Shown: in pieces, positions 1 to 12,791 of the stretch | Position numbering within the stretch: position 1 is the stretch's first letter | Layout: every line of letters starts with the position of its first letter | NCBI GenBank assembly: GCA_016201045.1 | Contig: JACQDM010000008.1 | Location: 124,001-188,000 of the forward strand | Direction: 5' to 3' | Length of the DNA stretch: 64,000 nt | Source of the DNA: Afipia sp. | GTDB lineage: Bacteria; Pseudomonadota; Alphaproteobacteria; Rhizobiales; Xanthobacteraceae | Notes under the pieces: model-generated | What the model saw: only the letters and a program-made list of their open reading frames with translations | Told to the model about the DNA's origin: nothing | Database searches by the model: none | Made by a program: the position numbers and the translations under genes

Positions 1-1714
1 TGGTCGCAGCGACAAGCGTTTCGCGATCTTTCGCGAAGACGATCTTGTCGATCAGTTTATCAACGACAGGATTCTTGATGCCGATGGTGTTGCGCGATCC
101 CGGCGTGTCGGCCGCTTCGCTTCCCCAGAAATCGCGCTGCTCGTTGCCCGGCGACAACGACTGGCCCCACACATCGGTAATGATGTCGTAGTCGAAATTA
201 CGCAGGCGGTTCTGATACTGCGTGCTGTCTACGCTCCGGATCGTGACGTCGATTCCCAATCGCGCGAGCGAAGGCTTGTAAAAAAGCACGATGCGCTCCG
301 ACGGCGGGCTGTCGATCAAAAATTCGACGCTGACCTGCTTGCCGTCCTTGTCGACCAGCTTCTGATCCTTCACCTCATAGCCTGCTTCCTTGAGCAGCCT
401 TGTCGCCTGGCGCAAATTCTCGCGAACCCTCTCCGGATCGCCGCCGACCGGATTTTCGTAAGGTTTCGTCGTCACTTCCGGCGGAATGTCCTCGTAAATC
501 TCTTTCAAAAGCGCGAATTCCTTGCCCACCGGAATGCCCGAACACGCTAGCTCCGTTCCCTCGAAATAGGAGCCGATGCGCTTGTACTGGCCGTAGAACA
601 ACTGCTTGTTCATCTCCTCGAAGTCGAACGCGTAGTTGAACGCGCGGCGCACCCGCTTATCCGCGAACAAAGGACGGCGGATGTTGAAGGCGAAGCCCTG
701 CATCCGGCCTGAGTCATTGATCGGGAATTCTTCGAGAACGACTTTCTTTTCGGTGACCGCAGGAAAGTCGTAAGCGGTCGCCCAGCTCTTTGCGGACGAC
801 TCCACGGTCCAGTCCGCCTGATCGGCCTTGAACGCCTCGAGCGACACCGTGGTGTCACGAAAGAATTCGTAGCGAAGTTCTTCGAAATTATTCTGGCCGA
901 TGCGGGTCGGTTGCTTGTCGCCCCAGTATTTCTTCACGCGCTCGAGCGTTACGGAGCGACCCGCGACGAAGTCCTTGACCGCGTAAGGTCCCGACCCAAG
1001 CGGCTTCTCCAGCGTGGTTGCGCCGATGTCGCGCTTACGGCCCTGGGAATCCTTGCCGTCCCACCAGTGCTTCGGTAGCACCGTCAGTTCGCCGACGATG
1101 GTCGGCAACTCGCGATTGCCCGGCGCGTCGAAAATGAATTTCACCTCATGCGGCCCGGACTTCTCCATCGTGACCACATGACGATAGTAGGACGAATACA
1201 TCGGGCTGTAGCGCTTGAGCGAATTCATCGAGAACATGACGTCTTCCGGCGTGACCGGCTTGCCGTCATGCCACTTCGCGTCCTTACGCAAACGATAGAT
1301 CACCCACGAATGATCGTCCGGGTGCATCGCGGCTTCCGCGAGCAACCCATATTGCGTCGTCGTCTCGTCGAGCGAGCGCGTCATCAGCGTTTCGTAGATC
1401 AGCCCGACAGCCGGCGCGATCGTACCCTTTACGCCTGCGACGGCGATATTGAAGTTGTCGAACGTACCGATGGAGATCTGGCGCGCGACACCGCCTTTCG
1501 GCGCATCGGGGTTGACGTAGTCGAACCGCTTGAAGTCAGCCGGATATTTGATGTCGCCAAACAGCGACAGCGCGTGACGCCATTGCTGCGTTGCCTTGGC
1601 TGGTGCCTGCGCATTTGCGGCCTCGATGATCGGCCGCCCAGCTGCGGTGCTTATTACCGGAGCGGCTGCGATAAAGGCTCCGCTTTGGAGAAGACGACGG
1701 CGTGAAATTGCCAA
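1..1714 (-). CDS. ABC transporter substrate-binding protein, family 5 (YejA-like), 3' end missing
   Basis: Periplasmic solute-binding protein of a peptide-type ABC importer. About 571 residues are present and the C-terminus runs off the window. The N-terminus reads MAISRRRLLQSGAF and then a hydrophobic stretch, a twin-arginine signal. The mature start carries the YejA-type signature FDYVNPDAPKGG, followed by long family-5 lobes with GSGPYAVKDF and KYWG. I chose the TTG at 1714 because an AGGA lies about six bases upstream and an in-frame stop at 1772-1774 leaves no ATG. YejA relatives bind oligopeptides or microcin C-like compounds; the substrate here is unknown. The remaining transporter genes would lie left of the window. 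Confidence 0.85.
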   Translation of the reverse strand, partial: MAISRRRLLQSGAFIAAAPVISTAAGRPIIEAANAQAPAKATQQWRHALSLFGDIKYPADFKRFDYVNPDAPKGGVARQISIGTFDNFNIAVAGVKGTIAPAVGLIYETLMTRSLDETTTQYGLLAEAAMHPDDHSWVIYRLRKDAKWHDGKPVTPEDVMFSMNSLKRYSPMYSSYYRHVVTMEKSGPHEVKFIFDAPGNRELPTIVGELTVLPKHWWDGKDSQGRKRDIGATTLEKPLGSGPYAVKDFVAGRSVTLERVKKYWGDKQPTRIGQNNFEELRYEFFRDTTVSLEAFKADQADWTVESSAKSWATAYDFPAVTEKKVVLEEFPINDSGRMQGFAFNIRRPLFADKRVRRAFNYAFDFEEMNKQLFYGQYKRIGSYFEGTELACSGIPVGKEFALLKEIYEDIPPEVTTKPYENPVGGDPERVRENLRQATRLLKEAGYEVKDQKLVDKDGKQVSVEFLIDSPPSERIVLFYKPSLARLGIDVTIRSVDSTQYQNRLRNFDYDIITDVWGQSLSPGNEQRDFWGSEAADTPGSRNTIGIKNPVVDKLIDKIVFAKDRETLVAAT

Positions 1715-1856
1715 AGGAAATCCTGTCGCGGTTGAAATTCGAGGGCGGGACGCAGTCAGCGTCGGCAGGGATTATGTCCGTTTTTGGATACCGCGCCAGT
1801 CCGGCACTCCGGGCGTTTCGCGGCCAAACGTCTCAATAACGCAGCATTGATGGGAA

Positions 1857-1882
1857 CAAAAAAGGCCGGGCAAAACCCGGCC
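1857..1882 (-). terminator. rho-independent terminator of cycM
   Basis: A 7-bp perfect stem GGCCGGG/CCCGGCC with a five-base loop is followed on the minus strand by a run of six T. It lies about 30 bases past the cytochrome stop codon. Confidence 0.85.
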
Positions 1883-1914
1883 GTTCTCGCATTAAATCTC
1901 TGTCACGCTCGCGG

Positions 1915-2466
1915 TCAGTTGCTGGCCGTCGGCAGCGGCGCAGGCGAATCCGACAGCGTCCGCAGATACGCGATCACGTCAGCGCGTTCGCTATCCTTCG
2001 AGATACCGGCGAAACCCATCGCTGTGCCCGGAACGAAGCCCTTCGGGTTGGCGATGAACTTGTTGAGATCGTCGTAGGTCCACTTGCCGCCCTTGGACTT
2101 CATGGCAGCCGAGAAATTGAACCCGTTCTTGCCTTCGCCCTTCGCCTCGTTGACGGTGTTGTAGAGGTTCGGACCGACCTTGTTCGCTCCGCCCTTCTCG
2201 AAGGAATGGCAGGCACCGCACTTCTTGGCAGCAGCCGCGCCCTTTTCGGCAGAAGCCGTCTGCAGCAATTTTTCGATCGGCTCGGACGGCGCAGCAGCAG
2301 CCGTGTCGTGTCCGCTGCCTTCAGCTTCCTTCACCGCGATCTCGTAGCCCGGCTTTTCAGCCTTGATCGGCGAGAAGATCGCATTCGCCGTGAAATTCGT
2401 CACAAGCAACACAAGGCAGGTGCCGAGAATGGCGCCCATGATTTTGTTAAGTTCGAAGGAGTCCAT
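1915..2466 (-). CDS. cycM: membrane-anchored cytochrome c (CycM type)
   Basis: 183-residue class I cytochrome c carrying electrons in the periplasm while tethered to the inner membrane. Residues 10-31 form one hydrophobic segment that works as an uncleaved anchor. The haem site is CGACH (Cys83, Cys86, His87), and Met150 in PGTAM is the likely sixth ligand. Length and layout match Bradyrhizobium CycM, which links the bc1 complex to the aa3 terminal oxidase. The ATG at 2466 is preferred over an upstream extension because the protein then begins right before the anchor, as in the family. There is no strong ribosome-binding site. The gene ends in its own terminator and is divergent from kdsB. Confidence 0.9.
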   Translation of the reverse strand: MDSFELNKIMGAILGTCLVLLVTNFTANAIFSPIKAEKPGYEIAVKEAEGSGHDTAAAAPSEPIEKLLQTASAEKGAAAAKKCGACHSFEKGGANKVGPNLYNTVNEAKGEGKNGFNFSAAMKSKGGKWTYDDLNKFIANPKGFVPGTAMGFAGISKDSERADVIAYLRTLSDSPAPLPTASN

Positions 2467-2673
2467 TTTCGAGCAGGCCCCGGACCGGAATGTCGTTTGG
2501 CGGGCCGATTTTTCGGCCGCGAGGAAGCCGCCAGCATCCGCGTGCGCCGCAATACCGGTAGCCGGATCGAGATAACGGGTTGCCTGCCTTCTTGCAACCC
2601 GTATAAAGCCGCGACCCCTTGAAAACACCTGTCATTTCCTCATCATTTTGGCCGTGCGAGCCGTTCATTGCCG

Positions 2674-3420
2674 ATGCTAGACGCCCGGACCCTGGTGCTG
2701 ATTCCCGCCCGCATGGCCGCGACGCGCCTGCCCGGAAAGCCGCTGCTCGACATCGCGGGCCTGCCGATGATCGTCCATGTCATGCGGCGAGCGCAGGAAG
2801 CGAACATCGGGCGGGTCGTGATCGCCACCGACGCGCCGGAAATCGCGCAGGCGGTCAAAGCGAATGGCGGCGAAGCGGCGATGACGCGCTCCGATCACCC
2901 CTCCGGCTCGGATCGCATTTTCGAGGCGCTCGAAGCGCTCGATCCGTCGCGGCAGATCGACACAATCATCAATGTTCAAGGCGACCTGCCGACGATTGCG
3001 CCTGCGAACATTCGCGCGGTGGTCTCGCCATTCGCCGATCCAGCCGTCGATATCGCAACCCTTGCCGCTATCATCAGCAAACCCGACGAGCACACCAATC
3101 CGAATGTGGTCAAAGTCGTCGGCTCGCCGCTGAGCGAGAGGCGAATGCGTGCGCTTTATTTCACCCGCGCCACTGCGCCGGCCAATGAAGGGCCGCGCTA
3201 CCATCACATCGGGCTATACGCCTATCGCCGCAAAGCGCTTTCCCGCTTCGTGGCGCTGAAGCCGTCGCCGCTCGAACTGCGCGAGAAACTCGAACAACTC
3301 CGTGCACTGGAAGCCGGCATGCGGATCGACGTCACGGTGGTTGACAGCGTTCCCTTGGGCGTCGATACGCCTCATGATCTCGAGACCGCGCGCCAGGTGC
3401 TGGCGGGGACAAACCGATGA
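2674..3420 (+). CDS. kdsB: 3-deoxy-manno-octulosonate cytidylyltransferase
   Basis: Activates KDO with CTP to give CMP-KDO for lipopolysaccharide core synthesis in the cytoplasm. The N-terminus has the nucleotide-binding motif [23 protein letters not shown] carries the Mg-binding aspartate region, and [11 protein letters not shown] is typical of KdsB. The protein has 248 residues from ATG 2674; an in-frame TTG two codons earlier (2668) is also possible and neither has a clear Shine-Dalgarno. Its last four bases overlap the start of pheA, so the two are translationally coupled, an order common in rhizobia. Confidence 0.95.
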   Translation: MLDARTLVLIPARMAATRLPGKPLLDIAGLPMIVHVMRRAQEANIGRVVIATDAPEIAQAVKANGGEAAMTRSDHPSGSDRIFEALEALDPSRQIDTIINVQGDLPTIAPANIRAVVSPFADPAVDIATLAAIISKPDEHTNPNVVKVVGSPLSERRMRALYFTRATAPANEGPRYHHIGLYAYRRKALSRFVALKPSPLELREKLEQLRALEAGMRIDVTVVDSVPLGVDTPHDLETARQVLAGTNR

Positions 3421-4277
3421 CCAAACCGATGAAGATCGCATTTCAGGGCGAACCGGGCGCGAACTCGCATATTGCGATTGCCGAAGCCTATCCGGGTGCA
3501 ACGCCGCTGCCTTGCGCGACCTTCGAGGACGCGCTCGCCGCGATTTCGTCGGGCGAAGCCGATCTCGGAATGATCCCGATCGAGAACTCGGTCGCGGGCC
3601 GGGTTGCGGATATCCATCACCTGCTGCCGCAGTCGGGATTGTTCATTGTGGGCGAATGGTTCCTGCCGATCCGGCATCAACTGATGGCGCCGCGCGGCGC
3701 GACGATTTCCGACATCAAGTCTGTCGAAAGTCATGTTCATGCACTCGGCCAATGCCGCAATGTCATCCGCAAGCTGAAGATCAAATCGATTGTCGCAGGC
3801 GACACGGCCGGCTCGGCGCGCATCGTCGCCGAAAGCGGCGACAAATCGCGCGCCGCGATAGCGTCGCGGCTGGCGGCCGAAATTTACGGCCTCGATATTC
3901 TGGCGGAAGACATCGAGGACGAGGCGCACAACACCACGCGCTTCGTCATCCTCTCGCGCCATGAAAACTGGGCCAAACAGGGCTCAGGTCCGCTAGTGAC
4001 GACTTTTGTCTTCCGCGTGCGCAACCTGCCCGCCGCGCTCTACAAGGCGATGGGCGGCTTTGCGACCAACAACGTCAACATGACCAAGCTCGAAAGCTAC
4101 ATGGTCGAGGGCAATTTCTTCGCCACGCAATTTTACGCGGACGTCGATGGTCATCCGAACGACAAGAACCTTGCCTTCGCGCTGGAAGAACTGAAATTCT
4201 TCTCCAAGGAACTGCGCATCGTTGGCGTCTATCCCGCGCATCCGTTCCGCGTGGCGTTCAGCGAAAAGACCGACTAA
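3417..4277 (+). CDS. pheA: prephenate dehydratase
   Basis: Converts prephenate to phenylpyruvate in phenylalanine synthesis. It has 286 residues, a stand-alone dehydratase without a chorismate mutase domain. The catalytic region is at residues 5-185 and ends in NTTRFVIL, containing the conserved Thr-Arg-Phe motif. A C-terminal ACT domain (about 200-280) should give feedback control by phenylalanine. The usual ESRP motif of that domain reads ESYM here. The ATG overlaps the kdsB stop by four bases. Confidence 0.95.
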   Translation: MTKPMKIAFQGEPGANSHIAIAEAYPGATPLPCATFEDALAAISSGEADLGMIPIENSVAGRVADIHHLLPQSGLFIVGEWFLPIRHQLMAPRGATISDIKSVESHVHALGQCRNVIRKLKIKSIVAGDTAGSARIVAESGDKSRAAIASRLAAEIYGLDILAEDIEDEAHNTTRFVILSRHENWAKQGSGPLVTTFVFRVRNLPAALYKAMGGFATNNVNMTKLESYMVEGNFFATQFYADVDGHPNDKNLAFALEELKFFSKELRIVGVYPAHPFRVAFSEKTD

Positions 4278-4286
4278 AGCCTGCGA

Positions 4287-5315
4287 TCAGGCCGCTTTCT
4301 GCTTTCCCAATCCGAATGCATGCGCAAGCAGGCTGTAGGATTTCTTGCGCGCGTTGTGATCGTAGGTCGCGGTGATGACCATCACCTCATCCGCTTTGCA
4401 CGCTGAAATCATCGGCGAAATTGCCTGCATTACAGTCTGCGGACTACCAACGAACAACCGCGAGCGGTTGCGTGCTATATTGGCCCGCTCGCCGTCGGTG
4501 TAGGGATAGGCCAACGCTTCCTCGACACTCGGCAGCGGAAGATATTGCCCGTGATCGCGACGCAAGCGATTCAAGTCCGCCGATGATGCAAGCCGCTCCG
4601 CCTCTTCATCCGTGTCGGCCATGATCACGGCGATGGCGAGGATGCCGTGCGGCTTGTCGCGCCAGCGCGAAAGTTTGAAATGGTCGTGGTAGTGCGACAT
4701 CACCGCGACCGCATCGTGCGAAGCAAAGTGATGCGCGAACGCAAATCCCATCCCGACCTGCGCTGCAAGCTGGCCGCTGTAGTCGCTCGACCCGAGAAGC
4801 CAGATCGGCGGCAGCGGCGCGTCGTCCGGCATCGCGACCACGCTGTTGAACGGATGACCTTCGGGAAATTCCCGCGTCTCCCACAAGGTCAGTTCGTGCA
4901 GACGTTCGAGAAAATCGTCGCCTTCGCGGCCATCGAGTCGACGACGGAGTGCATACGCTGTCGCATGATCGGTGCCGGGCGCGCGGCCGAGACCGAGATC
5001 GATGCGACCGGGAAACAACGCCTCCAGCATTTTGAATCGTTCGGCAATGATCAGCGGCGCGTGGTTCGGCAGCATCACGCCGCCGGAGCCGACGCGGATG
5101 CGTTTCGTCACGGCGGCGATCTGCCCGATCATGATGTCCGGCGACGGACTCGCGACCGAGGACAGGTTGTGATGCTCGGCCAGCCAGTAACGGACGTAGC
5201 CCAAGCGATCCGCGTGCTGCGCGAGATCGATCGAGTTACGCAAAGACTGCGCGGGTTTGGTGCCGGTGGTGACGACGGACAGGTCGAGGACGGAGAGCGG
5301 GATATTGAGGGCCAT
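4287..5315 (-). CDS. LLM-class flavin-dependent oxidoreductase (luciferase-like)
   Basis: 342 residues with the bacterial luciferase-like TIM barrel throughout. Visible family blocks are [13 protein letters not shown] near residue 40, [31 protein letters not shown] and the late VGSPQTV. The family oxidises substrates with FMNH2 and O2. This subgroup (YhbW-like) mostly lacks assigned substrates. It is convergent with pheA (nine bases between stops). Function beyond the family is not inferable. Confidence 0.85.
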   Translation of the reverse strand: MALNIPLSVLDLSVVTTGTKPAQSLRNSIDLAQHADRLGYVRYWLAEHHNLSSVASPSPDIMIGQIAAVTKRIRVGSGGVMLPNHAPLIIAERFKMLEALFPGRIDLGLGRAPGTDHATAYALRRRLDGREGDDFLERLHELTLWETREFPEGHPFNSVVAMPDDAPLPPIWLLGSSDYSGQLAAQVGMGFAFAHHFASHDAVAVMSHYHDHFKLSRWRDKPHGILAIAVIMADTDEEAERLASSADLNRLRRDHGQYLPLPSVEEALAYPYTDGERANIARNRSRLFVGSPQTVMQAISPMISACKADEVMVITATYDHNARKKSYSLLAHAFGLGKQKAA

Positions 5316-5685
5316 CGCACGAAGCTAGTGGCTCAGATTGCGCCCTCAAAGGCGGTGCCGGGCATGGCTCCGACGCAACGAATTATGGCGGTAGTGGGCG
5401 TATGGATGAGATAATGAGGCTACTATAGTGATTTCCCATCACATAATGTAAAATCATAAGGACTTTCTAGTGGGATTTCTGATATGTTACCGCCTATAAA
5501 TCCATAAAACTTACCATTTTGGTCAATTTCCCACTGGTTCTGAGGCTTATTGGGCTGTCGGAATGGGCCTGTTTCTCTTATTTTAAGACCCAAAGGCGAA
5601 ACGGTGACGGACTTGGAATCGAGGGGCGAAAAGGTGGCGATGCCGCCGTCCCGACCGGCCGAGCGCACCCAGTGGAGTTGACCGC
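5316..5685. other. 370-bp intergenic region with an AT-rich island
   Basis: Between the LLM gene and metF. The edges have the GC-rich composition of the neighbours, but about 5405-5585 is strikingly AT-rich. A minus-strand open frame (5423-5668) reads through the island as 81 residues. Its AT-rich half looks protein-like (NQWEIDQNGKFYGF and SPYDFTLCDGKSL) but I recognise no family. It may be the 3' end of a foreign gene. The promoters of both flanking genes should lie here. No known riboswitch was recognised before metF. Confidence 0.4.
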
Positions 5686-6609
5686 GTGACGAGTGAAGCC
5701 CCGGCCGGGAATTCCAATCGGCCTGACGCCCCGAAACAGAAATTGCCGAAAATCTCGTTCGAATTTTTTCCGCCGAAGACGGAAGAAATGGAGCACAGCC
5801 TGTGGGGCTCGATCACGCGTCTTGCGCCGCTGCACCCGAACTTCGTTTCGGTGACTTATGGCGCGGGCGGCTCGACCCGCGAACGCACTCATTCGACCAT
5901 CGCGCGAATCCTGAAAGAAACCGATCTCGTCCCTGCTGCGCATCTGACCTGTGTAAACGCGTCGCGCGCGAATATCGACGACGTGGTAGCCCGCTATCAC
6001 GATGTCGGCGTGCGTCACATCGTGGCGCTGCGCGGCGATCCGATGACCGGCATCGGCACACCTTACGCCGCACACCCGGATGGCTATCAGACTTCCGCCG
6101 AACTCGTCGGCAGCATCCGCAAGCGCTATCCGGGTATCGACGTCACCGTGTCCGCCTATCCCGAGAAACATCCTGAGAGCGCGAACTTCGACGCCGACAT
6201 CGACGTGCTGAAGGCAAAGGTTGATGCGGGCGCGACACGCGCCATCACGCAGGTGTTTTTCGATAACGATCTCTACTTTCGTTATCTCGATCGCGTCCGC
6301 GCGCGCGGCATCGAAATCCCGATCCTCCCCGGCATCATGCCGATGCACAATTTCAAGCAGGCACGCGGCTTCGTGACGCGCGCGGGCACCACCGTTCCCG
6401 ACTGGCTCGCGGAAAAATTCGACGGCCTCGATAACGATCCGGAGACGCGCAAGCTCGTCGCGGCGACAGTTGCCGCGGGGCAGGTTCAGAAACTGTTCAA
6501 GCACGGCGTCGAGAATTTCCACTTCTACACCATGAACCGCGCGGATCTCGTGTTCGCGATTTCGCATCTGCTCGGCATCCGGCCGAACGGTGCGCAGAAA
6601 GCCGCGTGA
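5686..6609 (+). CDS. metF: 5,10-methylenetetrahydrofolate reductase
   Basis: FAD-dependent reduction of methylene-THF to methyl-THF, the methyl donor used by the next gene. 307 residues; family blocks are [14 protein letters not shown] near residue 24, [34 protein letters not shown] and LPGIMP. The GTG at 5686 is preceded by GTGGAG eight bases upstream. The first 20 residues are low-complexity and precede the conserved core, so a slightly later start cannot be excluded. The gene overlaps metH by one base, so MetF feeds MetH from one operon. No ArsR-type regulator gene precedes it, unlike many relatives. Confidence 0.95.
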   Translation: MTSEAPAGNSNRPDAPKQKLPKISFEFFPPKTEEMEHSLWGSITRLAPLHPNFVSVTYGAGGSTRERTHSTIARILKETDLVPAAHLTCVNASRANIDDVVARYHDVGVRHIVALRGDPMTGIGTPYAAHPDGYQTSAELVGSIRKRYPGIDVTVSAYPEKHPESANFDADIDVLKAKVDAGATRAITQVFFDNDLYFRYLDRVRARGIEIPILPGIMPMHNFKQARGFVTRAGTTVPDWLAEKFDGLDNDPETRKLVAATVAAGQVQKLFKHGVENFHFYTMNRADLVFAISHLLGIRPNGAQKAA

Positions 6610-9600
6610 TGACCAAAAGGATTTCTCCCGTCGCCGACAAATTCCGCGCGCTGGCGCGCGAGCGCATTCTTGTGCTCGACGGTGCGATGGGCACGATGAT
6701 CCAGGCGCTGCAATATGACGAGGCGGCGTTTCGCGGCGAACGATTCAAGGACTTCCATCGCGACCTGCGTGGCAACAACGATCTTCTGATTCTCACGCAG
6801 CCGAAGGCGATCGAGGACATTCATTATCAATACCTGAAGGCGGGTGCGGATATCGTCGCGACCAACACCTTCTCCTCGACCTCCATCGCGCAGGCCGATT
6901 ACGATCTCACGACGATTGCCTATGAGATGAACCGCGAGGGCGCGAAGCTCGCGCGCAACGCGGCGAGGCGCGCGGAAGCCGATGACGGCAAGCCGCGTTT
7001 CATCGCTGGCGCGCTCGGCCCGACCAACCGCACCGCGTCGATCTCGCCGGATGTGGCGAACCCCGGTTTTCGCGCGGTGACATTCGACGATCTGCGCATC
7101 GCCTATAGCGAACAGATCAACGGACTTCTGGACGGCGGCGCGGACATTCTTCTGGTCGAGACGATCTTCGATACGCTCAACGCCAAAGCCGCGCTGTATG
7201 CGATTGCGGAAATTTCCGAGCAACGCGGCATTCGTGTGCCGGTGATGGTCTCCGGCACGATCACCGACAAATCGGGTCGATTGCTGTCCGGCCAGTTGCC
7301 GGAAGCGTTCTGGTATTCGGTTCAGCACGCCGCACCGCTGACAATCGGATTCAACTGCGCACTCGGTGCTGAAGACCTGCGCGCGCACATTGCCGACATC
7401 GGCCGCGTCGCCGATACGCTGGTTTGCGCCTATCCCAACGCCGGCTTGCCGAACGAATTCGGCCAGTACGACGAGTCGCCGGAATATATGGCAAAGCTCG
7501 TCGGTGAATTTGCGCAGGCGGGTCTTGTGAATGTGGTCGGCGGCTGCTGCGGCACCACGCCGGACCACATCAAGGCCATTGCGAACGCCTGCGCGCCGCA
7601 CAAACCGCGCATTGTGCCTGAGATTGCGCCGCTGCTGCGCCTCTCTGGATTGGAGCCATTCTCACTGACATCAGACATTCCTTTCGTGAACGTCGGCGAG
7701 CGCACCAACGTCACCGGCTCGGCGCGTTTCCGCAAGCTGATCAAGAACGCGGACTACACAGCCGCGTTGCAAGTTGCACGCGATCAGGTCGAGAACGGCG
7801 CACAGGTGATCGACGTCAACATGGACGAGGGCCTGCTCGACTCCAAACAGGCGATGATCGAATTTCTACATCTCGTCGCCTCCGAACCCGATATCGCCCG
7901 CGTGCCGGTGATGGTCGACTCGTCGAAGTTCGACGTCATCGAAGCAGGCCTGAAATGCGTTCAGGGCAAGCCCATCGTCAACTCGATCTCGATGAAGGAA
8001 GGCGAAGAAAAATTCCTTCATGAGGCATCGGTTGCACGCCGTCACGGCGCGGCCGTCGTCGTGATGGCATTCGATGAGACCGGACAGGCGGATACGTTCG
8101 CGCGCAAGACCGAAATCTGTAAACGCGCCTACGACCTGCTCACAATGAAGCTCAACTTCCCGCCGCAGGACATCATCTTCGATCCCAACATTTTCGCGAT
8201 CGCGACGGGTCTCGAAGAACATAATAACTACGGCGTCGATTTTATCGAGGCGACGCGCTGGATTCGAGCAAACCTGCCGCACGCGCATATTTCCGGCGGT
8301 GTCTCAAATCTCTCGTTCTCGTTCCGCGGCAACGAGCCGGTGCGCGAAGCGATGCATTCGGTGTTCCTGTATCACGCCATCAAGGCCGGCATGGACATGG
8401 GCATCGTCAATGCCGGGCAGATGGTGATCTACGACGACATCGAGCCGGAACTGCGGAATGCCTGCGAGGACGTGATTCTCAATCGCGATCCCGGCGCGTC
8501 GGAGCGGCTGCTTGCGCTCGCCGAAAAATATCGCGGCAAGGAAACGCAAACAAAAGAGCAGGACCTCGCCTGGCGCGAATGGCCGGTTGAGAAGCGCCTC
8601 TCTCATGCGCTTGTCAACGGCATCACCGAATTCATCGATGCCGACACCGAAGCTGCGCGGCAGACAGTGGATCGTCCGCTGAACGTGATCGAAGGCCCGC
8701 TGATGGACGGCATGAATATCGTCGGCGACTTGTTCGGCGCGGGGAAAATGTTCCTGCCGCAGGTGGTGAAGTCCGCGCGCGTGATGAAGCAGGCGGTCGC
8801 TTACCTGATGCCGTTCATGGAAGAAGAAAAGGCGCGCAATCAGGCCGCAGGCATTGCCAGCGAAGGCCGCCATTCGGCCGGGAAGATCGTGATGGCGACC
8901 GTGAAGGGCGACGTTCACGATATCGGCAAGAACATCGTCGGCATCGTTCTGCAATGTAACAATTTCGAGGTGATCGACCTCGGGGTGATGGTGCCCGCCG
9001 CGAAGATTCTCGAAACGGCAAAGAAGGAAGGCGCGGATATCATCGGTCTCTCCGGCCTGATCACGCCGTCGCTGGATGAGATGGTGTTCGTCGCGTCCGA
9101 AATGCAGCGGCAAAACATGGACCTTCCGCTGCTGATCGGCGGCGCGACCACAAGCCGCGTGCACACCGCGGTGAAGATCGATCCGCGTTATGACAACGGC
9201 TCCGTCGTGCACGTCAACGACGCGAGCCGCGCCGTCGGCGTCGCCTCCGCATTGCTGTCGCCGGAGAAACGCGCCGCCTACGCACGCGAGGTTCGTGCCG
9301 AATACGCCAAGATTTCCGAGGCGCACCACAGGGCGCAGGCCAACAAGAAGCGGCTATCGCTGGCGGATGCACGCGCCAACGCGCTGGCAATCGACTGGGC
9401 ACAGACCAAGCCGGTGAAGCCGTCGTTCATCGGCGTCAAATCGTTCAACGGCTATCCGCTTCAGGAACTGGTCGATTACATCGACTGGACGCCATTCTTC
9501 CAGACATGGGAATTGACCGGGCGCTACCCGAACATCTTGAGCGATCCGAAGGTCGGCGAGGCCGCGACGTCTCTTTATAACGATGCGCGCAAGATGCTCG

Positions 9601-10463
9601 ACACCATCGTGAAAGAGAAATGGTTCAAGGCCAACGCCACCGTCGGTTTCTGGCCGGCGAATGCGGACGGTGACGACATCACGCTCTACAGCGACGAAGG
9701 GCGCACCAAGCCGCTCGCGACGCTGCACACGCTACGCCAGCAGCTTGAGAAGCGCGAAGGCCGCCACAACGCGGCGTTGTCGGATTTCATCGCGCCGCAA
9801 GCGAGCAAGGTACAGGATTATATCGGCGCGTTCGTCGTGACTGCCGGCATCGGCGAGGACGCGATCGCCGACCGTTTCAAGAACGCCAATGACGACTACT
9901 CGTCCATTCTGGTGAAGGCGCTGGCCGATCGCCTCGCCGAAGCCTTTGCCGAGCGCATGCATGAGCGCGTGCGCCGCGAGTTGTGGGGCTACGCGCCGGA
10001 CGAGAATTTCTCGAAGGACGATCTGATCGTCGAAAAATACAACGGCATCCGCCCTGCGCCGGGCTATCCCGCGCAGCCCGATCACACCGAGAAGACCACG
10101 ATCTTCAAATTGCTCGATGCCGAGCGCAATGCGGGCGTGACGCTGACGGAGAGTCTGGCGATGTGGCCGGGCTCGTCGGTGTCCGGTCTTTATTTCAGTC
10201 ATCCGCAGAGCGAGTATTTCGGAGTCGGCAAGGTCGAGCGCGATCAGGTCGAGGATTACGCGGAGCGCAAGGGCTTCACGATTGCGGAGACTGAACGCTG
10301 GCTCGCGCCGGTGCTGAACTACATCCCGTCGAGCGAACCGACGCCCGATCTCGCGCCGGATGCGGACGTGTCGAAACTTCCGCTGGCGCAGCATCCGCCG
10401 GGATGCGGCTGCGCGATGCATGTGCGATTGAACATGAAACCGCGCGCCGAAGCGCGGAACTGA
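6609..10463 (+). CDS. metH: cobalamin-dependent methionine synthase
   Basis: Transfers the methyl group of methyl-THF to homocysteine through cobalamin. 1284 residues, full length with all four modules. The homocysteine domain has zinc cysteines in FNCALG and [11 protein letters not shown]. The pterin domain begins at [11 protein letters not shown]. The cobalamin domain has [10 protein letters not shown], with the His that ligates cobalt. The C-terminal reactivation domain uses AdoMet. The ATG at 6609 shares its A with the metF stop; a GTG one codon earlier is also in frame. No B12 riboswitch was seen inside the operon. Confidence 0.97.
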   Translation: MTKRISPVADKFRALARERILVLDGAMGTMIQALQYDEAAFRGERFKDFHRDLRGNNDLLILTQPKAIEDIHYQYLKAGADIVATNTFSSTSIAQADYDLTTIAYEMNREGAKLARNAARRAEADDGKPRFIAGALGPTNRTASISPDVANPGFRAVTFDDLRIAYSEQINGLLDGGADILLVETIFDTLNAKAALYAIAEISEQRGIRVPVMVSGTITDKSGRLLSGQLPEAFWYSVQHAAPLTIGFNCALGAEDLRAHIADIGRVADTLVCAYPNAGLPNEFGQYDESPEYMAKLVGEFAQAGLVNVVGGCCGTTPDHIKAIANACAPHKPRIVPEIAPLLRLSGLEPFSLTSDIPFVNVGERTNVTGSARFRKLIKNADYTAALQVARDQVENGAQVIDVNMDEGLLDSKQAMIEFLHLVASEPDIARVPVMVDSSKFDVIEAGLKCVQGKPIVNSISMKEGEEKFLHEASVARRHGAAVVVMAFDETGQADTFARKTEICKRAYDLLTMKLNFPPQDIIFDPNIFAIATGLEEHNNYGVDFIEATRWIRANLPHAHISGGVSNLSFSFRGNEPVREAMHSVFLYHAIKAGMDMGIVNAGQMVIYDDIEPELRNACEDVILNRDPGASERLLALAEKYRGKETQTKEQDLAWREWPVEKRLSHALVNGITEFIDADTEAARQTVDRPLNVIEGPLMDGMNIVGDLFGAGKMFLPQVVKSARVMKQAVAYLMPFMEEEKARNQAAGIASEGRHSAGKIVMATVKGDVHDIGKNIVGIVLQCNNFEVIDLGVMVPAAKILETAKKEGADIIGLSGLITPSLDEMVFVASEMQRQNMDLPLLIGGATTSRVHTAVKIDPRYDNGSVVHVNDASRAVGVASALLSPEKRAAYAREVRAEYAKISEAHHRAQANKKRLSLADARANALAIDWAQTKPVKPSFIGVKSFNGYPLQELVDYIDWTPFFQTWELTGRYPNILSDPKVGEAATSLYNDARKMLDTIVKEKWFKANATVGFWPANADGDDITLYSDEGRTKPLATLHTLRQQLEKREGRHNAALSDFIAPQASKVQDYIGAFVVTAGIGEDAIADRFKNANDDYSSILVKALADRLAEAFAERMHERVRRELWGYAPDENFSKDDLIVEKYNGIRPAPGYPAQPDHTEKTTIFKLLDAERNAGVTLTESLAMWPGSSVSGLYFSHPQSEYFGVGKVERDQVEDYAERKGFTIAETERWLAPVLNYIPSSEPTPDLAPDADVSKLPLAQHPPGCGCAMHVRLNMKPRAEARN

Positions 10464-11966
<1,503 letters not shown>

Positions 11967-12001
11967 GTCGTATCCGCGTCGGTTGCGCGGCTAACGAAAC
12001 A

Positions 12002-12775
12002 TCAAACCGATGCGGTTGTCACGCCGCCGTCGATGACAATCGTCTGGCCGGTCATGAAGGTCGAGGCATCCGATACCAGATATGCGACAGCGCCCGCGAT
12101 TTCGTGCGGCTCGCCGATCCTTCGCAACGGCGTCGTCGCGGTGCGGCGCTTGAGCAGCGCCTCGTCTTCCCACAGCGCGCGGGCGAAATCGGTCTTCACC
12201 AGCCCCGGTGCGATGCAGTTGACGCGCACTTTCTTCGGACCCCATTCGCCCGCAAGGCTGCGCGCCAGAGAAAAATCCGCCGCTTTGGAAATTCCGTAGG
12301 CGCCGATCACGGTCGAACCGCGCAGGCCTCCGATGCTCGATATAATAATGACAGAGCCGCCGCCGCGCTCCGCCATGTGCGGGATCGCTTTGCCGCACAG
12401 CCAGATGTTGCTCTTGACGTTCGAGCCCATGATCTTGTCGAAGGCTTCGTCCGTAATGTCGAGCAGCGGGCCGTAATAAGGATTCACTGCTGCGTTGCAA
12501 ATCAGCGCGTCGACATGGCCGTAGTGCTTGATGGTGCCGTCGATCAGCGCATCGACCTCGTTGCGGCGGCTGATATTGCAGGCGATGACATGTGCGTCAC
12601 CGCCCGTTTTCCTGATGCCATCAACGACCTCTTGGCAGGCATCGGCCTTGCGGCTCGACACCACGACCTTTGCGCCAAGCTGCGCGAGCAGTTCGGCCGA
12701 GGCACGGCCGATGCCGCGGCTCGATCCGGTGACGACCGCGACCTTGCCGGCGAGATCGAACGGTGACGCGGTCAT
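12002..12775 (-). CDS. SDR-family NAD(P)-dependent oxidoreductase
   Basis: 257-residue classical short-chain dehydrogenase. The cofactor motif is TGSSRGIG near residue 17, then CNAAVNP. The catalytic Ser lies in IIISSIGG, and Tyr-Lys in GAYGISKAA. It is 16 bases downstream of pimD and is probably cotranscribed, so a hydroxyacyl-CoA or alcohol substrate in this pathway is a reasonable guess. From memory, the R. palustris pim operon has an enoyl-CoA hydratase (pimE) in this sixth position, so this is a difference between the loci. Confidence 0.88.
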   Translation of the reverse strand: MTASPFDLAGKVAVVTGSSRGIGRASAELLAQLGAKVVVSSRKADACQEVVDGIRKTGGDAHVIACNISRRNEVDALIDGTIKHYGHVDALICNAAVNPYYGPLLDITDEAFDKIMGSNVKSNIWLCGKAIPHMAERGGGSVIIISSIGGLRGSTVIGAYGISKAADFSLARSLAGEWGPKKVRVNCIAPGLVKTDFARALWEDEALLKRRTATTPLRRIGEPHEIAGAVAYLVSDASTFMTGQTIVIDGGVTTASV

Positions 12776-12791
12776 GCGCGCGATCCGGTTG

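Noticed and set aside
5316-5685. Riboswitch (SAM, SAH or cobalamin) before metF-metH
   Set aside because: No conserved core or matching hairpin set was recognised in the leader; a covariance-model search would decide.
8304-9329. Long minus-strand open frame (341 codons) opposite metH
   Set aside because: Shadow frame in GC-rich coding DNA; metH is continuous and conserved on the other strand, and the shadow is Arg/His/Asp-rich with no domain.
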